Shown here in pieces: positions 17,050 to 27,887 of a stretch of 64,000 nt of DNA. The stretch comes from Williamsia muralis (lineage in GTDB: Bacteria > Actinomycetota > Actinomycetes > Mycobacteriales > Mycobacteriaceae). Position 1 is the stretch's first letter. Each line of letters opens with the position of its first letter. A program made the position numbers and the translations under genes. The notes under the pieces are model-generated. The model was not told the DNA's origin and made no database searches. It worked only from the letters and a program-made list of their open reading frames with translations. Where the stretch lies: positions 310,001 to 374,000 of the forward strand of contig NZ_PEBD01000010.1 in the NCBI RefSeq assembly GCF_002735905.1, given 5' to 3'.

Positions 17050-17466
17050 ATGACGTCGTTCGGAGATCTTCTCGGCCCTCAGCCCACCCTCTTGACCGGA
17101 GACGACGAAGCCGAATCGGACCTGTTGAACGGTTCCGACCCGGCTGCGGTCGCCGCCCAGCACCCGACCGCCTCGATCGCCTGGGCATACCTGGCCGAAG
17201 CCGCCATGAACGAAGGCGCGACCATCACCGCCTACGCCTACGCACGTACCGGCTACCACCGCGGGCTCGACCAGCTGCGCAGGCACGGCTGGAAAGGGTT
17301 CGGCCCCGTGCCGTGGAGCCACGAGCCCAATCGCGGGTTCCTGCGTTGCGTCGCCGTGCTCGCCCGGGCGGCGCAGACCATCGGTGAAGAAGACGAGTAC
17401 AGGCGCTGCCTCGATCTGCTGAACGAAAGTGACCCGGCAGCCGCCGGCGAGCTCGGACTCGCCTGA
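17050..17466 (+). CDS. DUF3151 family protein (Rv0360c-like)
   Basis: 138 residues, helical, no signal or membrane segment. WAYLAEAAMNEGATITAYAYARTGYHRGLDQLRRHG and the following GFGPVPWSHEPNRGFLRCVAVLARAA region are the conserved heart of DUF3151, an actinobacterial family of unknown role. It looks TPR-like in pattern. It is divergent from the Rv0361-like gene (159 bp between) and lies just before the FUSC-like gene. Confidence 0.8.
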   Translation: MTSFGDLLGPQPTLLTGDDEAESDLLNGSDPAAVAAQHPTASIAWAYLAEAAMNEGATITAYAYARTGYHRGLDQLRRHGWKGFGPVPWSHEPNRGFLRCVAVLARAAQTIGEEDEYRRCLDLLNESDPAAAGELGLA

Positions 17467-17548
17467 CACCGGCGGCTCGGGCGGCCGTCTGCTGACTGTT
17501 CGCGCGGTGTTCGCCCGCGAACGGTTGCCGGCCCGCGTCCGCGCCCCT

Positions 17549-18595
17549 ATGCATCGGCTGCGCGTGGCGATCTTGCCGATCCTCCAGTGTTCCCTGGCCG
17601 CCGGCCTCGCCTGGTACCTCGCCACCGAGGTGTTCGCCCACGAGCGACCGTTCTTCGCTCCAATCGCCGCGGTCATCTCCCTGGGCCTGTCACTCGGGCA
17701 GCGGTGGCGCCGCGCCCTCGAGGTGGCGATTGGTGTGACCGTCGGAGTGGCCGTCGGCGATCTGATCATCGCTGCCATCGGCTCCGGTACCTGGCAGATC
17801 GTGGTGGTCGTCGCCATCGCGATGGTGGTGGCCATCGTGCTCGACCGGGGTCCGCTGGTGCCCATCCAGGCCGCGAGCTCGGCGGTGTTGGTGGCAACGC
17901 TGCTGCCGCCAGGAGGGGTCGACGGGTTTCACCGTGTCATCGACGCCTTCATCGGCGGTGTGGTGGCCATCGTGGTGGTCGCGGTGGTCCCCACCCATCC
18001 GGTGCTGCGGGCCCGCCGTGACGCCGCCGGCGTGCTCGCCACGGTGTCCGATGTGCTCGCAGATGTGGCCGAGGGACTGCGCCGAATGGACCGCGACCTG
18101 CTGCTCGAGGCGCTCGAAGAGGCGCGCGGAACTCAGCCGGAGATCGATGCGATGCGGTCGGACATCTCTGGTGGGCGTGAGATCAGTGTCATCTCCCCGC
18201 TGTACTGGAACAGCCGATCGCGCCTCGAACGCATCACCGCCGTTGCCGATCCGATCGACAATGCGGTGCGAAACGTTCGGGTGCTGGCACGTCGGGCGGC
18301 GAGCGCGGTGGACAAGAACGAGCCGATCAAGCTCGAGATCGTCGAACTCATCGTCAGCCTCGCGCACGCGTTCGAGGTGGTCAACGACATGATCCTGGCC
18401 GATCCCGGCCAGCAACCCGACCCGGCGTCTGCGGCCAGGGTGTTGCGCAGCATCGCCCGTCGTTCGAAGCCCGAACTGGTCGAGGGCAGTGCGCTGTCGG
18501 AGACGGTGATCTTGGCGCAGATCCGTTCCACAATCGTCGATCTGCTGATGGTGTGTGGACTTTCCCGCGTCTCGGCGATTGCCACGCTGCGCTGA
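17549..18595 (+). CDS. FUSC-family (aromatic acid exporter-like) inner-membrane protein
   Basis: 348 residues from the ATG at 17549. Residues about 1-150 hold five or six hydrophobic helices (ILQCSLAAGLAWYL, FFAPIAAVISLGLSLGQ, VTVGVAVGDLIIAAIG, IVVVVAIAMVVAIVL, AFIGGVVAIVVVAVV), and the rest is a soluble helical domain. This matches the FUSC/ArAE fold of aromatic-acid and wall-stress exporters. GTG codons at 17507 and 17429 are alternative starts; the last would overlap DUF3151 by 38 bp, and none has a clear Shine-Dalgarno. Substrate unknown. Confidence 0.75.
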   Translation: MHRLRVAILPILQCSLAAGLAWYLATEVFAHERPFFAPIAAVISLGLSLGQRWRRALEVAIGVTVGVAVGDLIIAAIGSGTWQIVVVVAIAMVVAIVLDRGPLVPIQAASSAVLVATLLPPGGVDGFHRVIDAFIGGVVAIVVVAVVPTHPVLRARRDAAGVLATVSDVLADVAEGLRRMDRDLLLEALEEARGTQPEIDAMRSDISGGREISVISPLYWNSRSRLERITAVADPIDNAVRNVRVLARRAASAVDKNEPIKLEIVELIVSLAHAFEVVNDMILADPGQQPDPASAARVLRSIARRSKPELVEGSALSETVILAQIRSTIVDLLMVCGLSRVSAIATLR

Positions 18596-18603
18596 CAGTT
18601 GCG

Positions 18604-18623
18604 ATGCATGCGTGGTCATGCAT
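18604..18623. promoter_or_regulatory. Operator-like palindrome before the CDF exporter gene
   Basis: ATGCATGCGTGGTCATGCAT is a perfect 7-bp inverted repeat (ATGCATG/CATGCAT) around 6 bp. It abuts a TATATT -10 candidate at 18623-18628, 29 nt before the ATG. A repressor here would block transcription, as metal sensors of the ArsR/CmtR type do; which sensor is unknown. Confidence 0.55.
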
Positions 18624-18656
18624 ATATTTGGGGTCCACTGACCGCGAAGGGACACG

Positions 18657-19577
18657 ATGGGCCACACGCACAGCCACGGTCACGCCGGGCACGGCGCCGC
18701 TGACGACGGATCCCAGCGCCGACTATGGCCGATGGTGGCCGGGGCAGTCATCATCTCCGTGTTCTTCGCGGTCGAACTGACCGTCGGAATCGCCGTCAAC
18801 TCGCTGGCGCTGATCGCCGATGCGGGCCACATGCTCACCGATGTGGTCGCCATGGTGATGGGACTGGGCGCTTTGCTGCTCGCCCGGCACGGGAGTTCGA
18901 GCGGGGTCAAGACCTTCGGTTGGCATCGCGCCGAGGTGTTCACCGCCGTGGCCAACGCTGTACTGCTCATCGGCGTGGCCGTGTTTGTCCTCTATGAGGC
19001 CATCGAGCGCATCGGTACCGATCCCCACGTACCGGGCGGGACCCTGGTGGTGGTGGCGCTCATCGGCCTCGCGGCCAACCTGGTGGTGATGCTGCTGTTA
19101 CGCGCGGACGCCGAGGGAAGTATCGCGGTGCGCGGCGCGTACATGGAGGTGCTCGCCGACGCCGTCGGGTCGATCGGCGTGCTGGTGGCAGGCGTGGTGA
19201 CGATGACAACCAGTTGGCCGTATGCCGACCTGGTGGTGGCGGTACTGATTGCCCTGTGGGTCGCCCCGCGCGCCATACGCCTTGCGCTCGACGCGCTTCG
19301 GATCCTGGCGCAGCAGGCCCCGGTTCACGTTGACGTGGACAAGATCCAGCGCGAACTCAGCGATCTGGCCGGTGTGACCGAAGTGCACGACCTCCACGTC
19401 TGGACGCTGACCACCGGTATGGACGTCGCAACGGTGCACGTGACCGCCACGGCCGACAACGCCGATGTGCTCGCCGCCGCCAGGGAAGTCCTGGAACGCC
19501 ATGGCCTCGACCATGCCACGATCCAGGTGGATCCAGCCGGAACTCAAGGCGACTGCCACAAGAAAATCACCTGGTAA
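18657..19577 (+). CDS. Cation diffusion facilitator (Zn2+/Co2+-type efflux)
   Basis: 306 residues, six transmembrane helices, exporting divalent metal by proton exchange. The N-terminus is a histidine-rich metal site (HTHSHGHAGHG). The two transport-site motifs are DAGHMLTD (helix 2) and EVLADAVGS (helix 5), the HxxxD/DxxxD arrangement of zinc transporters. The cytoplasmic C-terminal domain (about 215-306) has DLHVWTLTTGMDVATVHV as in ZitB/CzcD. GAAGGG precedes the ATG at 18657, and a 20-bp palindrome overlaps the promoter region, suggesting metal-responsive control. Confidence 0.92.
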   Translation: MGHTHSHGHAGHGAADDGSQRRLWPMVAGAVIISVFFAVELTVGIAVNSLALIADAGHMLTDVVAMVMGLGALLLARHGSSSGVKTFGWHRAEVFTAVANAVLLIGVAVFVLYEAIERIGTDPHVPGGTLVVVALIGLAANLVVMLLLRADAEGSIAVRGAYMEVLADAVGSIGVLVAGVVTMTTSWPYADLVVAVLIALWVAPRAIRLALDALRILAQQAPVHVDVDKIQRELSDLAGVTEVHDLHVWTLTTGMDVATVHVTATADNADVLAAAREVLERHGLDHATIQVDPAGTQGDCHKKITW

Positions 19578-19946
19578 CCGTTGACCGGGCCGAAACCCCC
19601 GTCGATCGGGCCGAAACCCCCGTTGACCGGGCCGAAACCCCCGTTGACCGGGCCGAAACCCCCGTTGAGCGGGCCGAAACCTTCGTTGAGCGGGCCGAAA
19701 TGCGCGTCGGATGGGCCGCGGAGTCCCGCCGTGGCGAGCCGTCAATCCAAGGCCCACGTCAACCGGGCTTTTGAGCCCAGTCGACGAGCTTTAGGGCACG
19801 GTCAACGGCGTTATCGGCACGGTCAACGAGAATTAGGGCACGGTCAACGGCGTTATTTGCACGGTCAACGGGGGTTTCGGCACGGTCAACGGCGTTATCG
19901 GCCCGGTGGGCGGGAGTTTCGGCCCGGTGGGCGGGGTTGGGGGCGG
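19578..19946. repeat. 21-bp repeat arrays in opposite orientation between convergent genes
   Basis: There is no gene in this 369-bp space. From 19579 to about 19715 a 21-bp unit containing CGTTGACCGGGCCGAAA is repeated about six and a half times. From about 19795 to 19940 a related unit (GGCACGGTCAACGGCGTTAT) repeats about seven times, and its reverse complement matches the first unit. The two halves can therefore pair as a long imperfect hairpin centred near 19755. The array starts right after the CDF stop (19577) and ends at the glgX stop (19947). It could act as a bidirectional terminator or be a variable-number locus. Confidence 0.85.
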
Positions 19947-22061
<2,115 letters not shown>

Positions 22062-22120
22062 CTGGTCCTCCTCGCATCAGCACACGGATTTTTCACACTA
22101 CGACAGGTTCCGGCGCCGTG

Positions 22121-22140
22121 CTTGGGGGGCGACTACCCCC
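22121..22140 (-). terminator. Short GC hairpin after the M50 protease gene
   Basis: On the minus strand GGGGG (22136-22140) pairs with CCCCC(C) (22124-22129) around TAGTCG, directly at the M50 stop codon. There is no T-run, so it is a weak or Rho-assisted candidate. Confidence 0.4.
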
Positions 22141-22925
22141 TACTTCCAGAAGACAAACAAGTCCCAGCCCCACGACGCCAGAAAGCTGCTGACCCCGGAC
22201 AATTCGAACAACCAGTACACGAGGTCGAAGAACGCGCGGTTGAGCTGGGGCACCAGCAGGATGACAAAGATCAGCAGGATCCCGAACGGTGCGACCGGCG
22301 CCACCGATCGCCGCGTGTTGTCGGACAGGTACGGCTCGATGATCCCGTAGCCGTCGAGTCCTGGGATCGGCAAGAGGTTGAGCACCGCGGCGGTGATCTG
22401 CAGCAGGGCCAGCATCGCCAGCGACGACCAGAAGTTCAGTTCACCGATCAGCGCTGCGTTGTCGCGGCCGGAGATGACCAGGAGCAGAACGATGGCGATG
22501 AGGATGTTGGCCAACGGGCCCGCAGCGGAGACCAGGCTGCGCTGGGCCCGCGTGAATCCCGACTTGTTCACGTAGACGGCGCCACCGGGAAAACCGATGC
22601 CGCCCAACAGGATGATGACCAGTGGCAGCCCGATCGACAGGCCGGGATGGGCGTACTTGAGAGGGTTGAGTGTGAGGTAGCCGCGGAGCTCGGCGCCGCG
22701 GTCGCCGAACTTGAAGGCGGTCACGGCGTGCCCGAACTCGTGCAGCGACAGCGAGATCACCCAGCCGCCCACGACGAGCAGGAGCGCCCCGATCACCGCG
22801 ACGGGGTCGTTGTCCCGGCCTGATGTCCACAGCAGTGCCCCGCCCAGGGCGGCGGCCGCGACCACGGCGAGGAACACCGGACCAGGACGCACCGAGCGGA
22901 TGATCTCGGTGGTGGTGGTGCTCAA
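22140..22925 (-). CDS. Site-2-protease-like M50 membrane metallopeptidase (Rv0359-like)
   Basis: 261 residues with about six hydrophobic helices. The zinc motif HEFGH in ISLSLHEFGHAVTAFKFG (near residue 60) and the distal LNLLPIPGLDGYG motif that supplies the third ligand are intact. This is the compact actinobacterial M50B type without a PDZ domain. A TTG start at 22925 overlaps the upstream stop by 4 bp (TTGA), joining it to the Rv0358-like gene as in mycobacteria, where Rv0358-Rv0359 sit by purA. The substrate, presumably a membrane protein, is unknown. Confidence 0.87.
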   Translation of the reverse strand: MSTTTTEIIRSVRPGPVFLAVVAAAALGGALLWTSGRDNDPVAVIGALLLVVGGWVISLSLHEFGHAVTAFKFGDRGAELRGYLTLNPLKYAHPGLSIGLPLVIILLGGIGFPGGAVYVNKSGFTRAQRSLVSAAGPLANILIAIVLLLVISGRDNAALIGELNFWSSLAMLALLQITAAVLNLLPIPGLDGYGIIEPYLSDNTRRSVAPVAPFGILLIFVILLVPQLNRAFFDLVYWLFELSGVSSFLASWGWDLFVFWK

Positions 22926-23596
22926 GGGCGGACCAGCTTCCAGTTGACGTGATGGCGGTAGAAGGTCGACCTCTTGACCGGCCGGGTACCGGGGACCCCG
23001 TCGCGGTCGACGACCAGTTGTGGCGCGCCGGTCTGGACGGCCCTGCCGGTGAGCCAGGACGAACGCCAGCGACGGTCGAGCTTGGCCCTGACCCCGGGCA
23101 TCGTCATCAGCGGCTCGATGACAACGCCCTTGGTCCGCCCGCGGTAGAGCAGGTCGTTGTCGACGTAACTCTCGCCGCCGAGGTCGCCGTCGACGCCGCG
23201 CTGGTGGGCGCGGCCGAGCAGCACGATGGCTGCATCGTCTCGGACCAGTGGGAGTTCGACGGCGTTGCCGCTCTGGGCCAGTTCGACGGCCGGCGCCCCG
23301 AACGGCAGCTCGTAGATCTTGGTGGCGAGAGTGGGGGCGGGCAGGACAAGGGCGACCTCGACGTCGAGACGTTCGACGAGCATGAGTCGTGCGACCACGG
23401 CGGCGCAGAAGGCATCGGGCAACTCGGGCCCCGCGACCACGACAACTCGTCGCATGTCCGGGTCGGCCAATGTGGCGGTGACGGCACCGATGATCGACGC
23501 ACGTTCGCGCACCGCCCGGACCGTGGCGACGCCCGGCGGGATGAGATCGTCGGCCGCGTCTTGCTCGGCGATCACGCGTAGACCCTGTGGCGCCAC
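22922..23596 (-). CDS. Conserved cytoplasmic protein, Rv0358-like
   Basis: 224 residues, no signal or membrane helix. RRVVVVAGPELPDAFCAAVVARLML (about 49-73) and the AIVLLGRAHQRGVDGDLGG region suggest an alpha/beta fold. The C-terminus is basic (VKRSTFYRHHVNWKLVRP). GTG start at 23596 with GAGGTG upstream. It is coupled to the M50 protease by a 4-bp overlap, so a role tied to that protease is plausible. No reaction can be assigned. Confidence 0.75.
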   Translation of the reverse strand: MAPQGLRVIAEQDAADDLIPPGVATVRAVRERASIIGAVTATLADPDMRRVVVVAGPELPDAFCAAVVARLMLVERLDVEVALVLPAPTLATKIYELPFGAPAVELAQSGNAVELPLVRDDAAIVLLGRAHQRGVDGDLGGESYVDNDLLYRGRTKGVVIEPLMTMPGVRAKLDRRWRSSWLTGRAVQTGAPQLVVDRDGVPGTRPVKRSTFYRHHVNWKLVRP

Positions 23597-23800
23597 CGGT
23601 CACCTCACTCGTCTCTTCACCTGCGGCGATCATCCTCGTGACGCCCGTCCGCGATCGTACTGGCGGGCACCGCGGATGGGCTCGGCGCGGCACCGAGAGG
23701 GTTTGGGCCACCGGGATCGGGTAATCGTCGGTCCGAACAAGTAGGGTTGTCCCACGGTTCGGTGTGTCTACGTCACGCTCGAACCGGAAGGAGCGCATAA

Positions 23801-25087
<1,287 letters not shown>

Positions 25088-25091
25088 CCGA

Positions 25092-25113
25092 CGGCAGGGG
25101 CCGTCCCCTGTCG
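25092..25113 (+). terminator. Hairpin after purA
   Basis: CGGCAGGGG pairs with CCCCTGTCG around a CCGT loop (one G-U pair), starting 5 nt after the purA stop. It lacks a T-run. Confidence 0.5.
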
Positions 25114-25176
25114 CTCAGCTCACCCGGGCCCGTCCGCGGGACTGATTTGCCGAACCGTCCCACCGGCGTCCGGTGC

Positions 25177-25192
25177 TGTGATAGACATCACT
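25177..25192. promoter_or_regulatory. CRP/GlxR-like site
   Basis: TGTGATAGACATCACT fits TGTGA-N6-TCACA except for the last base. It lies 43 nt before the ATG of the Tat oxidoreductase gene and just upstream of the 20-bp palindrome. The cAMP receptor gene is not in the window. Confidence 0.4.
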
Positions 25193-25198
25193 CCATGG

Positions 25199-25218
25199 AA
25201 CAGTCAGTCCTGACTGTT
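25199..25218. promoter_or_regulatory. Perfect palindrome, probable TetR operator
   Basis: AACAGTCAGTCCTGACTGTT is a perfect 9-bp inverted repeat with a 2-bp centre, 16 nt before the ATG at 25235. TetR regulators bind sites of this size and symmetry, and a TetR gene (27086) is downstream on the same strand. The pairing is inferred from proximity. Confidence 0.6.
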
Positions 25219-25234
25219 GGGAGGGGTCTCGATC

Positions 25235-27066
25235 ATGGTGGATGCGACAACAAGTGATTCAGGGATGTCTCGGCGCACTCTGCTCAAGGGCGCCGCGGCG
25301 GCAACGGGACTGATCGGTACCAGTTTTGTGGTGCCGTCGCTGGTCGGACCGCGCGCCCGTGCGGTCCCACCGACGGGAGTCGGCGGCGGCCGTGAGGTCG
25401 CGGTCTTCGGCGGCGGGATGTCGGGACTGGCCGTGGCACAAGAACTCATCGAGCGTGGTTTCTCGGTGACCGTCTATGAACCTGCCTTCCTAGGGGGTAA
25501 GGCACGGAGCATGGACGTGCCCGGCAGCGCCGCCGGCGGACGGATGGCGCTGCCGGGGGAGCACGGCTTCCGCTTCTTCCCCGGTTGTTATCAACACGTT
25601 CCGGACACCATGGCGCGAATCCCGTTGCCAGGTGGGGGAAACGTCAGGGACCGACACCTCATCAACGTCGAGGGTGCGGTGGTGGCCCTCGACGAACCGG
25701 GTTACGCTCCGGTCACCGCACCACAGTCGATCGACGGACTCGTGCAGCACGCCGGCGCCATCGCCGATCTGGACAATCTCCGCAACACCTTGATGACGTC
25801 ACTGAAGATCGCCGGAGATGTACCCGCCCACGAACTCGCGTTCTTCGTGCAGCGAGAACTCGTCATCGCGACCAGTTGCGAGGAGCGGCGAATCGGCCAG
25901 TGGGAGAAGCAATCCTGGATGGACTTCGTCAAGGCCAAAGGCAAATCCGCTGCGTACCAGAAGTATCTGGTGAGTGCCCTGACCCGGGCGACGGTTGCGG
26001 CCAAACCCGACATGGGATCGGCGCGCACCATCGGGCAGATCGGACTCGCGTTGGTCACCTCGGCCACCGGTCTGATCTCGCAGTACGCCGGGACCATCGT
26101 CGGGGGTGGGGTGGACCGAATCCTCAACGCTCCCACCAATCACGCGTGGATAGACCCGTGGGTGGAGTACTTGCGCGGTCGGGGCGTGCGGTTCGTGATG
26201 GGCCAGGCCGCAACCGGTTTCGACGTGCGGGGTGGACGGATCATCGGCGCCCGGATGGCCGGCGACGCCGGTGCCGCCTCGACCGTGACCGCCGACTGGT
26301 ACGTCGCGGCCATGCCGCTGGACCGGCTCAAGCCACTCCTCCGGCCGGATCTCCTCGCGGCCGCACCGGCGCTCGAGGGCATCAACCACCTGGTCGACGA
26401 CTGGATGGTGGGGATCCAGTACTTCCTGTCACGGCGGTCCGATGTTGTGCCGAGTCACATCGCAGCGCTGGGCACGCCGTGGGCCCTGACCGGCCTGTTC
26501 CAGGCGGCGCCGTGGGAGGTCGACTTCGGTCGCGTCTACGGCGACGGGCGGGTACACGACTGCCTGTCGGTGGACACTCCGACTGGGACACTCCGGGAAT
26601 CCTGTACGGCAAGACCGCCAAACAATGCACCAAAGAGGAGGTAGCGAAGGAGGTCTGGGCGCAGATGAGCCGCGCTCTCAACCGTGGTTCGAAACCGATC
26701 CTGCGCGACGATGAACTGGTGAGCTGGCATCTCGATCCGGGTATCACCTGGGAACCCGCCATCTCCAACGCGACACCGTTGATGGTGAACACCGCCGATT
26801 CCTACCGGCACCGGCCCACCGCCGACACCGCAATCTCGAACTTCTTCATCGGCGGCGACCACGTGCGCACGAACATCGACCTCGCGACGATGGAGGGTGC
26901 CAACGAGTCGGGGCGGCGGGTGGCCAACGCAATCCTCGACGCGGCAGGTAGCAATGCCGCTCGCGTGGCGGTGCACCCGCTCTGGGAACTCCCGCTGCTG
27001 GACCCGTTCAAGCAGACCGACCGCGACCGCTATCGGGCGGGTCTGCCGCACATCATGGACGTGTGA
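25235..27066 (+). pseudogene. Tat-exported FAD-dependent amine-oxidase/hydroxysqualene-dehydroxylase-like protein, frameshifted
   Basis: The N-terminus has a twin-arginine signal (SRRTLLKG, then a hydrophobic run) and then a Rossmann FAD motif VAVFGGGMSGLAVAQEL. The first frame runs to 26644 but loses sense after CLSVD near 26574. The second frame resumes with SDWDTPGILYGKTAKQC and continues to 27066, including the C-terminal FAD segment FFIGGDHVRTNIDLATMEGANESG. Adding one base between 26576 and 26577 restores a continuous protein of about 610 residues through VDISDWDTPG. The break is therefore a 1-nt deletion, either natural or a sequencing error. ATG at 25235 has GGGAGGGG upstream. The desaturase-like oxidase family is clear, the substrate is not. 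Confidence 0.8.
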
Positions 27067-27073
27067 GCCGCGG

Positions 27074-27079
27074 TAGCAT
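27074..27079 (+). promoter_or_regulatory. -10 element of a probable leaderless TetR promoter
   Basis: TAGCAT ends 6 nt before the ATG at 27086 with no Shine-Dalgarno between, so the TetR gene may have its own leaderless transcript besides readthrough. Confidence 0.45.
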
Positions 27080-27085
27080 CACCGG

Positions 27086-27718
27086 ATGACCACCGGGCCC
27101 GAATCTGATCCTGTCGCAGTCGATCTCGGACCACGGGAGTCCAAGGGCACGCGTAGTCGTAATCAGATACTCGACGCGGCGCTCGAGGTGCTGATCGAAA
27201 GGGGTTACGCGCAGGCGAGCACCCTCGCCATCCAGGAGGCGGCAGGAGTATCGCGCGGAAAACTGTTGCATCACTTCCCATCTCGCGATGATCTGCTGAT
27301 GGCGGCCGTGCATCACCTCGCGAGGGTGCGCATCGAGGATCTGGCCCGCCAGGTCGACTGGCCCGAGGATCCGATCGAGCGGATCTCTCTCGGCATCGAC
27401 ACCGGATGGTCGACATTCCATCAGCCGTACTTCGTCGCGTCCATCGAACTCTGGACCGCCGCGCGGACCAACGCCAACTTGCGCAGTGCGCTGCTGCCGG
27501 CAGAACGTGAACTGGGCCCGACCGTCCGTGCCGCTGTCGCGTCATTCCTCGGGCCGGTTCTGACGTCGGCGCCCCGCTACGACGAGCTGTATCCGATCCT
27601 GCTCTCCGGCATGCGCGGGGCCGCCATGCCCTATCTGATCGACAGACGCGACCCCCGCAGCGATCCGCATCTTCCACTGTGGAAAACGCTCACAGCTCAC
27701 TATCTGCTGCCGGGCTGA
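27086..27718 (+). CDS. TetR-family transcriptional regulator
   Basis: 210 residues. The helix-turn-helix is at about 24-70 (RNQILDAALEVLIERG, then IQEAAGVSRGKLLHHFPSRD). The C-terminal ligand domain is helical and unassigned. It begins 19 bp after the oxidoreductase stop on the same strand. A perfect 20-bp palindrome stands before that oxidoreductase, so it most likely represses the pair. The inducer is unknown. Confidence 0.9.
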   Translation: MTTGPESDPVAVDLGPRESKGTRSRNQILDAALEVLIERGYAQASTLAIQEAAGVSRGKLLHHFPSRDDLLMAAVHHLARVRIEDLARQVDWPEDPIERISLGIDTGWSTFHQPYFVASIELWTAARTNANLRSALLPAERELGPTVRAAVASFLGPVLTSAPRYDELYPILLSGMRGAAMPYLIDRRDPRSDPHLPLWKTLTAHYLLPG

Positions 27719-27766
27719 CGGACAAACCTGCAGCTCAACCCGTTTCGTGCGCGTCGCGAACGGTGA

Positions 27767-27784
27767 GCAAAACGCGCAAAACGC
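27767..27784 (+). repeat. Tandem 9-bp direct repeat upstream of the citrate transporter gene
   Basis: GCAAAACGC occurs twice head to tail in the 169-bp leader before 27888. Direct repeats before a transporter with its own two-component system could be regulator half-sites; this is only a positional suggestion. Confidence 0.35.
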
Positions 27785-27887
27785 GACTTACGCGCTCAAG
27801 CGTGACTGTGACGTGCGCTACCTCAAGACTTCGGATGTAGCGGAGATCACTCCTAGTCCCCAGTCGCCAACCGAGAGCAGCGTTGTC

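Noticed and set aside
16891-17865. N-terminal extension of the Rv0361-like protein to 918 residues
   Set aside because: The extra part lies antisense to the DUF3151 and FUSC-like genes, and its composition differs from the acidic region; ATG 16890 starts the acidic tail.
27747-27887. Extra 47 residues at the N-terminus of the citrate transporter
   Set aside because: They are hydrophilic and precede the first membrane helix; ATG 27888 fits the family length, though the true start is not proven.
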